Origin: Geosiphon pyriformis
Taxonomy: Eukaryota; Glomeromycota; Glomeromycetes; Archaeosporales; Geosiphonaceae
NCBI GenBank assembly: GCA_016748015.1
Contig: JAAOMT010000213.1
Location: 345,202 to 409,201, forward strand
Reading direction: 5' to 3'
DNA: 64,000 nt
Each line of letters opens with the position of its first letter. Position 1 is the first letter of the stretch. The translations under genes were made by a program, and so were the position numbers. Under the pieces are notes generated by a model. That model made no database searches, was not told the origin of the DNA, and was given only the letters and a program-made list of their open reading frames with translations. Positions 47,222 to 58,184 of this stretch are shown here, piece by piece.

Positions 47222-48532
47222 ATGTCTGAATCACATTCTACACCTCTTTCACATCGCGCGTTTTCAATAACGCTCATACTTGAAAACATTTTTGCCCATA
47301 TTGCGCTCGAGCGCCATGTACGCTCCTGCTTATTCGTGAGTCGTTGGTGGAACCAGGTAGCCACAGAACGTCTTTGGTATAAGTTTAGCGGTTTGGCAAA
47401 CGAGCCAAAAACTAAATCATTCCAAAAGTTTTTTCAAATTCTACGCGCTGCACATAAAGACCAGTGTTCACATCGCTATGGTAGGTATGTCCAAGTCTTA
47501 GACTTTGAACGTCTCAAGCTCCAACATGACACTTTGTTAGAAACACTTGAGTGTTGCCCACGACTTGAACACTTAATTCTCCGTGGAGGCGCTTTAAATA
47601 AGCGACAAGTCGCTAATATCGCTCAGCGTATCCCCAACATAAAGTTTATAAAACTGAACGGAATTGACGTACACGATGGGGAGGCTTTTCTTGCTCTTGC
47701 TAAAAATTGCCATTACCTGGAGGAGTTATCATTAAAGAAGGATATAGAATGCGAGGGTGAAGTCTTGGTCGAAATTGTTAAAAAGTGTTCACGTATATCA
47801 AAATTATGTATTGAACACAAAGGGTACGAAGACGAAATCATGAATCGAGTTTTCCGACATTGTCCCAACTTGAATTACTTGAATCTGAATCAATGTATCA
47901 ATCTTAGCGAGGATTTTTTGGTTAACATATATCGTTTCTGCCCCAAATTGACTGGTTTACTTATCACCAATATGTATGAAATTATGAATGAATTTATCTT
48001 GGCTACAGCGAGTTACTTCAAAAATAGCCCAAGTTTGTCAATTCAAAAAGTAGATCGACCTTGGGATAATCAAGTGGATGCAAATGAATCTAAAATTGAT
48101 GTTTGCCTGGCTGAATGCGACTTCGGTAGAATCATTGATTTTTATCGAACTCGCCCTCAAATATTGAAGAAACTCACTTTGACAAATGTCACATTAAACA
48201 AGAGGAGTTTGGGTATTATCTGTGAAAGCCTTGATGTGAGTCTGCTGAACTTGGACCGTGTCGCAGGAATACAAAAAGAGGTAAATTTTCCAGATTTCTA
48301 ATCTAAGTTCATCTCTTTCTTCAAATTTGATCAACTTGCATTGGTCTAGGATATTCTGGATGCGGTACCAAAATTACGAAACCTAGAAACTCTCTACGTA
48401 CTTTTTCAAACCTATGAGATAAATCCTTTGTTGAGAGAAGAACAGCAAAAGCTTGCTGAAGCCTGCCCTTCACTCACTTATATTATGTGGCATCGTCAAA
48501 ATTACAGTCTGCAACGTAATGAAAGTGATTAG
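47222..48532 (+). CDS. F-box and leucine-rich repeat protein
   Basis: Two exons (47222-48280 and 48350-48532) give 413 residues. The upstream in-frame codons begin with TTG at 47174, so the ATG at 47222 (MSESHSTPL) is chosen. Residues 10-55 form an F-box (ILENIFAHIALERHVRSCLF, then VSRWWNQVATERLWYKF), the Skp1-binding part of SCF ubiquitin ligases. From residue 85 on, leucine-rich repeats follow (CPRLEHLILRGGALNKRQVA, CHYLEELSLKKD, CPNLNYLNLNQCINLSEDFL), which select substrates. Substrate is unknown. F-box/LRR genes are numerous in these fungi, so orthology cannot be assigned. Plus strand, 97 bases after the preceding gene. Confidence 0.85.
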
Positions 48533-48727
48533 TGAAATTTGGCTCTAAATCAAAAATTAAAACTCTTTGTCCGAGAAATCTAATTTATTGATAAAGAAGC
48601 TGATCTTTCAGTTATCGATATGTCATGAGTTAAATTCAGAATATTTCTTTAAAGCACTGTAAGCTTAAAGAAAACTCTCACTATAATAATTTAGAGCCAT
48701 GTCAATCAACTTAAGGCTCTCAATTCA

Positions 48728-49236
48728 TTATCTTTTCACATCCCCTGTTTCCGGGTCCATCCAAGTTTTCGCGGGTCTGAAGTAGCCACAACGTGTATTA
48801 TAATTAGACTGAATTATTAAATTAGTCGCCGCAAAAGCGAATGATTATAATTTTTCAAAATTTGATTTCGTTTACCTTACAATTTCGATCACAGTAAAAG
48901 ACTTCTTAGCACTCAAAGGTCGACATGATTGGATGCGTACCACATCACCAACAATGCAATCTTCATTTTCATCATGTGACAAGTAATTTTTATGGCGCGT
49001 AATAATCTGTTTTCGAGTGGGACTTAGAATTTAGCAGCAGATTTGAATAAATTCGTCCAAGTATCAAATGGGCTTCACGCTTATAGCCTTGGCCATTATA
49101 CGACAAATTGGAAAACGTTCAAGAAATAAGAATTCACCTTCTTCACTCTGGGGTGAATACACTGCCTTGCAACACGTACTTTCGCTGTTTTCTGCATCGC
49201 AGTACCAACAACGATCCCGGTAAAAATTTGACGCAT
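48728..49236 (-). CDS. MRPS17: Mitochondrial small-subunit ribosomal protein uS17m
   Basis: The protein is a primary rRNA-binding protein of the mitochondrial small subunit. Three short exons (49236-49138, 49006-48881, 48808-48728) join in phase 0 to 101 residues. They read MRQIFTGIVVGTAMQKTAKV with RVARQCIHPRVKK, then HKNYLSHDENEDCIVGDVVR and SCRPLSAKKSFTVIEI, then SNYNTRCGYFRPAKTWMDPE. The order GxVV...M.KT..V.V, the GD(V)V beta strand and the RPLS.KK motif are typical of S17. A bacterial-type core plus short tail fits a mitochondrial rather than a cytosolic S11-type protein. For the intron after EI, GTAAGG is taken as donor to keep frame. It is divergent from the DnaJ gene. Confidence 0.88.
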
Positions 49237-49506
49237 GGATTTTTTTTCAAACAAATATGAGTGATGCCTACTCATTTAAAATAAATTGTAGTTACACTAG
49301 TAGTGATTAGATATTAGACTAGCATCAGTGACATCATAGACTGCCCAATCAAACATCGACAACGCATTCATACAAGTTATTCTATACAAAAAAAACCCGT
49401 CGAACACACGTCAAAAATGTTAAACACGTTTTGCTGTCCGTTACAATCTCGCTCATTCTCACCTTTGTTTCACACTTACCTTACAATACCTGAGTTTCCA
49501 TAGAAC
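49237..49506. promoter_or_regulatory. Divergent promoter of uS17m and the ER DnaJ gene
   Basis: This 270-base gap lies between start codons on opposite strands. The right part is pyrimidine-rich (CTCGCTCATTCTCACC, near 49450), typical of fungal start regions. No known unfolded-protein element could be assigned with confidence. Confidence 0.45.
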
Positions 49507-51187
49507 ATGCGGTTATCTTTTCTTTCCGTATGGGGTCTTATGTTATTGCTCTCTGTTGATTTAGTATGTGTTAGCGCCTCCACCGACTATTACTCTATAC
49601 TTGGAGTATCTCGGTCCGCCAGCGCTTCTGAAATCAAGAGACGCTACAAGCAGTTAGCCAAAAAGTATCACCCAGACAAGAATCCTGGAGATGTAGAAAT
49701 TGAAGAGAAGTTCGTTAAGGTGGCGCAAGGTAGGCACCTTAATCACTGTCTGGCATAAAGTCGTGAATGGGCAGGTGGTGATAGCTTTTGCACCGCGAAA
49801 ATTCTTGATTTTTCATTAAATTTTCTAATTCATTATTAATTTTCCTCCAGCCTATGAGGTTTTATCAGATGAGGAAAAACGTAATATCTATGACCGTTAT
49901 GGGGAGGAAGGACTGAAAGGAGAAAATAAAGGAGGGTTTCACAATCCTTTTGATATATTTGACAAGTTTTTCGGTGGCGCCTTCAGTAAGACTTCTTTCG
50001 AGCTATACTCTTCATTTTCTAAATTAATTCCCCAATAATTGATTTTCATTTTAAACACCTAAAAATCCAGAGCACCCACAAAAAACTGAGCAAAGAGGTC
50101 CCAATATTGTATTGGAGCTGGAGGTTGTTCTCAAGGAATTGTATTTGGGCACCAAGTTTGATGTAGAAGTTTCCAAGCAAGTTATTTGCGAACATTGTAG
50201 TGGAACCGGCGCCAAGAGTGTAAATGATGTGGTGAAGTGTAGTGCATGTGATGGAAGGGGCGTTCGCTTCGTAAAACAAATCATTGGTGCAAGTATGTTT
50301 CAGATACAAACGACGTAAGTGTCATAATTTTGCTTTCTAAATTTCGAAAGATCAATCTTATTTGTCATTTTAATTGTAATTAATAAACTTCTTTGCTAAT
50401 TCACCGTTTCATTTTATAAAGATGTGATGTATGTGGTGGGAAAGGTAAAACAATAAAAACTAAATGCCCCCATTGTCAGGGTAAAAAGGTTCGACGCGGG
50501 AATGAACAATTAACAGTCAATATTGAAAAGGGAATGGCAGATGGGGAACAAATTGTAAGTTATATCCTCAGAATCATTATTTGGCCTTGTTTTAACTCTA
50601 CAATTCGGTTCAATTTTTAGGTTTTTGAACAAGAAAGTGATGAATCGCCAGATACGATACCTGGTGATATTATATTTAAGTTAAAAACAATACCACACCC
50701 TGTTTTTGTAAGAAAGGGAGACAATTTATATACAAAAGAAACTATTAACTTAATTGAGGTATGCTCAAATTCTTTTATACAACAAGTCGAGTAACACAAA
50801 TTCACCTTTCATAGATAATTTTTGAATAGGCATTGACTGGTTTCGAAAAAAATATAACACATCTTGACGACCGAAGAATCACAATAAAACGTGAAACAGT
50901 GACACAACCTGGTTTTGTTGAGGTGGTAAAAGGGGAAGGCATGCCGCGGTATCGGTCAAGTCAACGTGGTAATTTATATGTTGAGTTTACCGTAGTATTT
51001 CCTACGTTATTAGAAAATGAGACAAAAGAAGGTAAAGTATATTTAAACCTCAGACTGAACATTTAAAAACGATTCTAGATTTTCTAAAATTGTTCTTGTT
51101 CCCGAAAATTTAGGATTAAGAAAGTTATTTTTATCGAAGAGCAGTAGTTCAATACCCTCAGCCAATAAAGCGCATATAGAGTTATAA
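49507..51187 (+). CDS. SCJ1: ER-lumenal DnaJ/Hsp40 co-chaperone (Scj1/ERdj3 type)
   Basis: It stimulates the ER Hsp70 (Kar2/BiP) for folding and degradation of secretory proteins. Seven exons: 49507-49729, 49851-49985, 50071-50314, 50422-50554, 50621-50758, 50830-51031, 51114-51187; 382 residues (yeast Scj1 377). A signal peptide occupies about 1-24 ([20 protein letters not shown]). The J domain follows, with HPD at 55-57 and [20 protein letters not shown], then a short Gly/Phe part. Four zinc repeats are [24 protein letters not shown] and CPHCQGKK. The type C substrate-binding domain has [20 protein letters not shown] and [17 protein letters not shown]. It ends HIEL, a likely variant of the HDEL/KDEL retrieval signal. 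All introns are GT-AG. Confidence 0.92.
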
Positions 51188-51489
51188 ATTTCGCGGAAAG
51201 CCTTTACCAAGATAAAAAGTAATTACACCTCCACAGGGCTCCACCTATCTTTATAGAAATATCCTCGCACCTTACATTAAATTTTAAAATCACTGCCTTT
51301 TTATTCTTTGAAATAGAAAGAAATGAGTATGCGGCCAGTGTAAATTTGCATTAAATCAAAGAGAGAAACATGATGTCACGATATGAAATCATTTACTCAA
51401 TTTATTTGCTGAATTCAGTAAAGTTTGTGATTGGTTGCCAAGTTCTTAATCAGAAAAATTCATTATTTTCTTTTTGAAACACTTTAAAT
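51188..51489. other. Spacer between DnaJ and NudC genes
   Basis: This 302-base A+T-rich gap holds the DnaJ 3' end and the NudC promoter. No further gene, repeat or RNA is visible. Confidence 0.5.
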
Positions 51490-52439
51490 ATGGCTTCCTC
51501 AACGAGCAGCACTAGTGAGAAAAAATATGAAGATATGACAAGTGAAGAACAAGCTGCGCACGACCAGATCGCGAAAGCCAAAGAGGAAGCAGAGCAAGCT
51601 GGTGACTCTTCTGTTAAAGCGGAAGTCTTCACAAAAGGATTAGACAGGAGCTAAAGTAAATCTCTTCTTTTGACTTTGTCGTTGAATAGCACTCCCGTAC
51701 CGTTGGAAACAAACCCTACCAGACGTTGACATTACAGTGTCAGTTCCCAAAGGTACACGTAGCCGTGATTTAGTGGTGACCATAAAAAAAAAGCATTTGA
51801 CTGTGGGATTGAAAGGAAAGCCCTTTATTATTGATGTAAGTGCTGGGCAAATTTTCGAGGGAACAGGGTTATGTGATTCATACACAACGTTTTTTTGATT
51901 TATAATTTATTCTAATTACCGATTTTAAATTTCATCTCCAAAGGGCGAACTATGCAAAGAGATTAAAGTTGAGGATAGTACATGGACCATAGGTATATAA
52001 TAGCATATTAGTAACCCTCTGAAAATTAACTACAACAAGAATTCTAATAAATTTGTGTAATACGATTCATGGAATTTTAAGAGGACCAAAAGGAGATTTA
52101 CATTCATTTGGAGAAGCTACATGGCACTGAGTGGTGGCGAAATGTAATCACCACAGATCCACCGATTGACACTACAAAGATTCAACCAGAAAACTCGAAA
52201 TTGAGCGATCTAGATGGGGAAACCCGTGCAATGGTTGAAAAAATGATGGTAAACTAATAAATTTTCCAAAGGTTTAAATTTCAATTACAAAATTAAAACA
52301 ATTGATCTCTTCTTAGTTTGACCAACGCCAAAAACAACTTGGTAAGAAGACATCAGAAGAAATGCAGAAGGAAGAAATGCTTAGAAAGTTTCAGGCGCAA
52401 CACCCTGAAATGGATTTCTCGAATGCCAAAATTTCTTGA
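51490..52439 (+). CDS. nudC: Nuclear distribution protein NudC (CS-domain co-chaperone)
   Basis: NudC proteins are Hsp90-linked co-chaperones for dynein regulation and nuclear positioning. Five exons (51490-51601, 51690-51835, 51944-51992, 52082-52248, 52317-52439) give 198 residues, the usual fungal length. The N-terminus is Ser/Glu/Ala-rich with a short helix. The CS domain starts [20 protein letters not shown], continues with [30 protein letters not shown] and [14 protein letters not shown], and closes in the NudC tail: [20 protein letters not shown] and [12 protein letters not shown]. The first intron uses GTGACT as donor. That choice restores the family wording EQAALPYRW. Other splice sites are standard. 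Confidence 0.92.
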
Positions 52440-54008
52440 GATGCCAAAATTTCAACTTTGCAAATTCGACCTGACATTATTTGATTCTATAGGTAGCAAT
52501 CATATTTTATTACTTGAGATAAATGACTGCTTTTTCAAGAAACACAAGCTACAATATGTGGATATGTATGTTGACACCAAATCTACCTTTACTGACCAAC
52601 TTTGAAATCCATAAATTGTCTGAAGACTTATGGGTAGTTTTATACAATTTTTGTCAATATTTTTAATTTCTTTTCTGAGTAGTTCTCTATTTTTGTTTGA
52701 TTTCATTGAAACACAAATTTTTTGAATCAAATAAGTGTGATAAACTTTGGTTAAATTTTTGTTAAAATAATTTTTAAAATTACCATTATTTTATCAAATT
52801 CTAAAATTAATTTTTTATCTTGTATTCTTATTCATAACAAATTAATTCTTTATACATGTACTCGTTATTGTAATAAAATTGTTTTTATTAAAAGAAAAAT
52901 ACACCATCACAAATTTTAAATAAAGTTGTTTAATTATATATACAGTCACATTTTGCCAACCCTAGTTACGAAATAAAACATGCCAAACCGAGTGTACTCG
53001 TGTAAATATTTCCAGTTGTTTCGGGCATATTAAAATTGACTGAAACCAAATGATTTTTAATGGAAGGATATATTTTTTTTAAAGGAAAAACAAGAAATAA
53101 TCCAATTTCCCATGAATACGGTTTCCTGTGAAATATGATAAAAGAGTTGGAAAACGTGATGTTGGTCATCCCCTTGCTTTTTTGAAAGTTTCCAATTAAA
53201 GTTGTTTCAAAACCTACGGAAAAGTCATCATCTCGTGTAAACAGATCATTTTAAAAAACTCAGGAACATCAATTCGAGCTTTGAATTAATCGTGAATAGT
53301 TCCAAAGTAAGAAATCTTCCCTGATTCAACAGTTCTTGTCACACCATTTAAATAGTAAAGTTTGAACATTTTTGGTCGGATCCATAAATTTCAATATTAT
53401 TTGAATTAAGATATTTTAAAGCATTATTGTTCCCAGTTTATCATTAGAAAATTGATAGAAACTGAAGTTTCTAAAAAGATTTCCAGATGGAGGATTGAAT
53501 TATTGATCATCCTAAAATACTCGGGGCAACCTTATAACACAACTGTCAATACATAACCACCCGAGATACGTATCTTCCTAAAAATCACTTGACTGACAAA
53601 CGAACTTCATTGTTAGAAAATGAGATCACTTTAATTAAGTAATGTGCTCAATTTACAATTTGGCTTGAACTGTCTTGAGCCGTTCCGCCATCTTTGAAAG
53701 GCAAGCTCTCGTGCCCTAATTTAGGAAGAAACTTGGCTAATGACAAAACTGATTAATAAAGATGGCGTCAAAAGATATATCCAAAATTGCAGATCTTTAG
53801 AAAAATTTAGCAATGTGTTACATACTTTTTTAAATCTTTAGTTTCCAATCGATTATATAAAAAACTAGATGACTATATTACTGATAAATAAAACTTGATT
53901 TTGATAGAAATAACATAACGCATCTCCCATATAAAGAAAGGGATATAAATACTATTCTACAATAAACATATATCTTAATCATGCGACATTTAAAAACTAC
54001 ACAAAAAA
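52440..54008. other. Intergenic region with a degenerate minus-strand reading
   Basis: Bases 52600-52930 are A+T-rich without features. From about 53480 to 52950 the minus strand reads as interrupted but coherent protein-like text (FKLYYLNGVTRTVESGKISY, ARIDVPEFFKMICLHEMMTF, SRFPTLLSYFTGNRIHGKLD) with several stops. It may be a dead copy of a repeat or a pseudogene. I cannot name it. The remaining 53500-54008 shows only the VTI1 3' flank. No terminal repeats were found. Confidence 0.35.
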
Positions 54009-54721
54009 TTACCACAAAAATTTCGCCCATACCACAAAGAGAATCAATGCAATCAAAACTATGATAATTAAAACGGTAATTATACGGTTGGTAGCCATTC
54101 TAAGGAAATTAATTACAAAATAGTATGGTAAAAAAATTCGTTCACATAAAATGATTATCTTTCAAAAAAGCGATTTTAATCAACCAATTAAGTTTGATAT
54201 CTTACCTTCGAGTCATTCCCTTTAATGTTCGTTGTGCCTTGTTGATATAGGAGTCGGCCTCCATCAACTAATCATTTGAATAGAAAATTAATTAATTAGA
54301 AGAGTTGAAGGCTTTCTTGTAAAAAAACAAAAAAACATACGTGATTTCTGGTAGCAGAGATCTGTTCTCTTTGTCGACGAATGTCTTCAAGAACGTTAGC
54401 CCCGATGGTCTCTGTTTTAAAATGAACATATATTTCGAGATCAATCACATTGCCCCTCAACCGATAAATCAAAAATTGAGCTTAGCAAAGTGATCCACCT
54501 GTCTCCAAAGCAATTCTGTGGCTATCTTGCAGACGTCGACTACTTTCACCCAACCGCTCTGTACCAGTAAGTAAGCGAGCTCTTTGATCTATCGCAGCAG
54601 TGTCAAAATCCGCTCCAGTAGCTCCACTTAGCAACTCATCACGTTCTGTTCGATCATAATATTCGCGGGTCCTTGCTTGTTTCTAATTATAAAGAAGCAA
54701 TCTCATTAAATTATTATTATT

Positions 54722-54755
<34 letters not shown>

Positions 54756-55232
54756 TTATTTTTTTTATTAACTAATTGAGAGTCAAAATTAACCCTAATA
54801 CCAGTTCTCGTTTCAGCTTATCCAAATTACTTTTATATGCTCTGAGTTTGGCTTGAAGGCGAGGACGACTAGATTGTGGCAAGTTTAATATTTCCATTTC
54901 CATTTGGCCAAGCTATTTCCATGAAAAATTAGTAATCTATTTTGATTTTTAACAAAAGCAGACGAAAAATGAATAAATACAATCTCTTCAGCCTCTTCTA
55001 TCTCCCTGTCAGCTCCATGAGCAGTAGTCTTTCTTTCTTCTGAGTTATCCAAATATTGTTAATTTGTCCTGTTCTCGTTTTTGACGCAGCTCAAGACGTC
55101 AAACCTGAATTTTAACTTACCTCCAGTTTGATTTGGAATCTTGTTATAAATCTTTTCTGAAATGGCCTGGGCGACTAAATTAAAATCTTGCTCATAAGAT
55201 TCAAAAAGTTCAGAGCCGCCGGCCGCATCCAT
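54009..55232 (-). CDS. VTI1: v-SNARE VTI1 (Golgi/endosome fusion)
   Basis: VTI1 supplies the Qb helix in SNARE complexes for Golgi, endosome and vacuole fusion. Seven exons on the minus strand (55232-55121, 55039-54981, 54912-54802, 54682-54499, 54411-54341, 54267-54206, 54099-54009) give 229 residues (yeast 217). The N-terminal Habc domain has ELFESYEQDFNLVAQAISEK. The SNARE motif runs from RLLTGTERLGESSRRLQDSH through GANVLEDIRRQREQIS to EADSYINKAQRTLKGMTRRM. The C-terminal tail anchor RIITVLIIIVLIALILFVVW is followed by AKFLW. Of two adjacent ATGs, 55232 is used because it gives MDAAGGSELF in frame; the other at 55228 is out of frame. A TTA/TTG microsatellite lies in the third intron. Confidence 0.93.
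54711..54754. repeat. TTA/TTG trinucleotide microsatellite
   Basis: About five TTA units run into about ten TTG units, followed by T-rich sequence. It is inside an intron of VTI1, so changes in copy number would not alter the protein. Confidence 0.9.
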
Positions 55233-55699
55233 ATTGTTTTTAAAACTGAGGAGTGATCAATAGAAATTATTTTAAAGGGGAAACTTATGGGAAAAGAGAG
55301 ATTAAAGTAAAAAATAATATTCAGCCTAACTAGTTGATGTATTTCACTTCCCAGTTTATTACAGGAAAATAAAAAATCATATGATTTAAATCACAAATTA
55401 TCCAAATTTGTTAATATTATGAGAGTAAAAAATAAACATTACATAAATCAATTTATTAAATTTCAAATTTGAAATAAAGTTACGTAAAAAATAAGCTTCA
55501 ATACTAAAAACATGTTTAAAATATTAATATTAAATAAATATTTATGTTATATTTTATTTTTTTATTTTTTTATTTATAAAAAAAAACCTTTGTTAATTTT
55601 GTAAAATTTAATAATAAATTTAATTAACAAAACCAATTTAGTCAATTTAAATTCCAAAAAAACCAACTTAAAATTAATTGCAAAATTAACAAAGTTTTT
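55233..55699. other. VTI1 upstream region and A+T-rich spacer
   Basis: The first 100 bases are the VTI1 promoter side. The rest is A/T-dominated with TTTATTTTTTTATT runs. No feature is supported. It grades into the LINE remnant at 55700. Confidence 0.45.
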
Positions 55700-57000
55700 T
55701 TTATTGTAAAAACAGTTAGACAAAATGTTTTGAAAGCTTTTTTTTAAATAATAATAGTAAAAAGCTGTTTTTAATGGCTGTTAAAACATTGTTTTCATTT
55801 TTAACTGGCTCTTTTTCAGTTAAAATTCCTTTAAAAAAACACATTTGAATTAGTTTTAGTATTGTATTTACTTTTTTTAAAAGCCCAAAAGTATTTAATA
55901 ACAAACTAATTATCAAGCTAATTTTTTTTACTCTTTTTATTATATTTGGTACTTTTAATACTTTTTTTTCTAAAATAATTAAAAAGATCATAAATTTAAA
56001 AAAACAACAGCAATTATCTGCTTTTGTTATTATTATACTAAATTCATTTGTAGTTCTTAATAAGATCTTAAAAAAGATCTTTGTTGTATTATCTAGTCTG
56101 TTTTTTAAAATAAATTAAAATTAATTATTGGTTGTACTATTTAATATAATGTTTTTTAACAAATTATTAATAGTTATAGAAGCAAAATAAACTTTTTTTA
56201 TTAGATTATTTGTTCTTAAAAACTGAGCTAATTAAATAAAAACTAAATTAATTTTTTCACTAGTTTTTAATGTTACTATTAATAATTTTTGAAAAATTAT
56301 TATTATTTATCAAAGATTTATTGGATAAATAATCTTTATTTTAATAATTAGTACAACTTTTAAGATTAAATTGGCTTATATTAAGGCTGTTTTTTAGGTT
56401 GTGCATGGCTTTTTAGATGTAAAATCAGTATTAAAAACAATATAAAGTTTTTTTGTATGGAGTTTGCTTTTCAAAAATTTTTAGAAACTGCTTTTTTGGT
56501 TGAGCTTACAAGTTTTATTTATCTGATCACTCTTAAAATTGTTAAGATTTTAGTAGTTTTTAAGATTAATTCTCTTTTTGTTATTGTTATATTGTGTAAT
56601 GTGTTTTTAAGTATGTTTGCTATTAATATTAAAATAGTATTTAGTGAATTTGATAAGATTATTTATGTTGTATTAAAGTTTACTAATGTTTGGCAATATT
56701 TTGTTGTTTATTTTAAAAAGCTAAATATTACTGTATCTGCTTTAAATTATTAATTAGTATTAATAAATAAAAATAGTATTAAAATTTTTTTTTGATAAAT
56801 TAAAATAAGACTATTTTGTCTTATAATAGATTTAAGACCAAATTAGTTAATTTTTTTTCTGATTATACTGTTTTTAAGATTAATAATATAATTTTTTAAA
56901 TTGGTAGTCAAACATGTTTTATTTTTTACTTTTCCAATTCTGGTTATTATTTTCAGTTTATTTTTAATAAAAAAAAACAAAATTTAAAATAAAAGTAATA
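55700..57000 (+). pseudogene. LINE ORF1-type frame, decayed
   Basis: An N-terminal piece reads TVRQNVLKAFFLNNNSKKLF at about 55703-55770, then KKQQQLSAFVIIILNSFVV. After a gap, 56457-56753 gives MEFAFQKFLETAFLVELTSF, INIKIVFSEFDKIIYVVLKF and YFVVYFKKLNITVSALNY. This is an RRM-like core that matches 32959-32678 on the other strand nearly word for word. Stops and deletions interrupt it. No ORF2 is visible after it. It belongs to the same family as the ORF1-only element at 31505-34745. Confidence 0.6.
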
Positions 57001-57640
57001 TTTTAAAAAATATTAACAAAAATCTTTTTATTAATATTTTAAAAAAATTGGTTGCTTTAATTTAATAGTAAAAAAAAATTGTTTTTTTGCTTTTTTGATT
57101 ATTTAAACAAATATAAAAAGAATTATTTAATTAAAAATGGTTTTATACATAAAAAAAATTGGTTTACTTTTTATATTATTTCTTATTATTATTATTTAAA
57201 AAACTGTACCAAATTTTTTTTTAAATTTTTTTTAAATTTAAAAAGCTGTAATTTTTTAATTATAATTATATTAGTTTTTTTTAAAAAATAAATTTTGTTT
57301 TTTAAAAACTTAAATTTTTAAACTATTGTCAATATTAAAAACACTAAAAAGAAATTAAAAAAATTTATTAATTAAAATAAATAAATAAGTAATTTGATAA
57401 TAATTTAGAAATTATATTAATTAAAAAACAATTTATATTCTTAAAAAATTAATTAGTTTTTTATTTTAATTATTATACTTTTTTTAATTAAACAATTAAT
57501 TACAACTCACATAATACTTAATTGTTAAATTTTCAATTTTATTTTTTTAAACAAAATTTTAAAATTAAAAATTTATTTACTTAATAATAAACAACTTGAA
57601 TAAACAAAAACTTGTATTATAATTTATTTTTAAATTGAAT
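57001..57640. other. A+T desert, no gene seen
   Basis: Mostly A/T homopolymers. The apparent frame at 57079-57291 is Phe/Leu/Ile/Lys/Asn only, which is what such composition produces by chance. No repeat family member was identified. Confidence 0.45.
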
Positions 57641-58040
57641 TGTGTTGAATAAAAATGTTGTAAAACAAAATTGTAGGATATCTGGCTTATTACAAATGTT
57701 GTACTTTGTTTATAAAATTTTACATTTGATCTTGAAAGATTTCAAAAACCATATCTTCAAAAAGTAATTGAAGCTGCTGGACATATGTATATTTTTATCG
57801 AAAATTTCACTGTGAATTGAATTTTATAAAAAGATTTTCACTCATTTATTGTGATTATACATTTAAAGGTCTCAAGGAAATAGTTCCATTAGCATTAAAT
57901 TCTGTTAGTTTAGTTAAAATTCGTCGCTTTGCTCGGCGTTCTATTTGTAGATATTTAAGTGGATATGAAAAAGGTCTTTCAGGAAAAGCTGCTATTTTAC
58001 AGTTAAAAAAATATAAAATCGCATCCTGATACTGTATTAG
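57641..58040 (+). pseudogene. C-terminal remnant of a DDE transposase
   Basis: A frameshifted stretch reads CRISGLLQM, then [20 protein letters not shown], then [15 protein letters not shown], then [20 protein letters not shown] with [20 protein letters not shown]. The Pro/[12 protein letters not shown](R)FW-type block followed by a helical part with RRFA and YxxGL is the end of a DDE transposase type common in fungal genomes. The catalytic Glu lies in ELNFI. The N-terminal two thirds are missing and a shift separates the parts. It sits about 150 bases upstream of the COG7 ATG. Confidence 0.6.
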
Positions 58041-58184
58041 AGAAATTTGGAATCATTTATATTATACTAAGATTGCTGAAATCAAATTACTAAATATTAT
58101 ATTGATCCAAAATTGCTTAGGTCATTGATTTTTTTAGATGGTCTACTCTGGCCTTGCCCAATTCTTTCTCAAGATACTAAAATT

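Noticed and set aside
57079-57291. Small hydrophobic protein in an A+T desert
   Set aside because: Composition is only Phe, Ile, Leu, Lys, Asn and Tyr, as expected from A/T runs. There is no start context or similarity.
58113-58184. Longer COG7 N-terminus
   Set aside because: It begins with TTG and continues from transposon-derived sequence. The first ATG in frame is at 58185.
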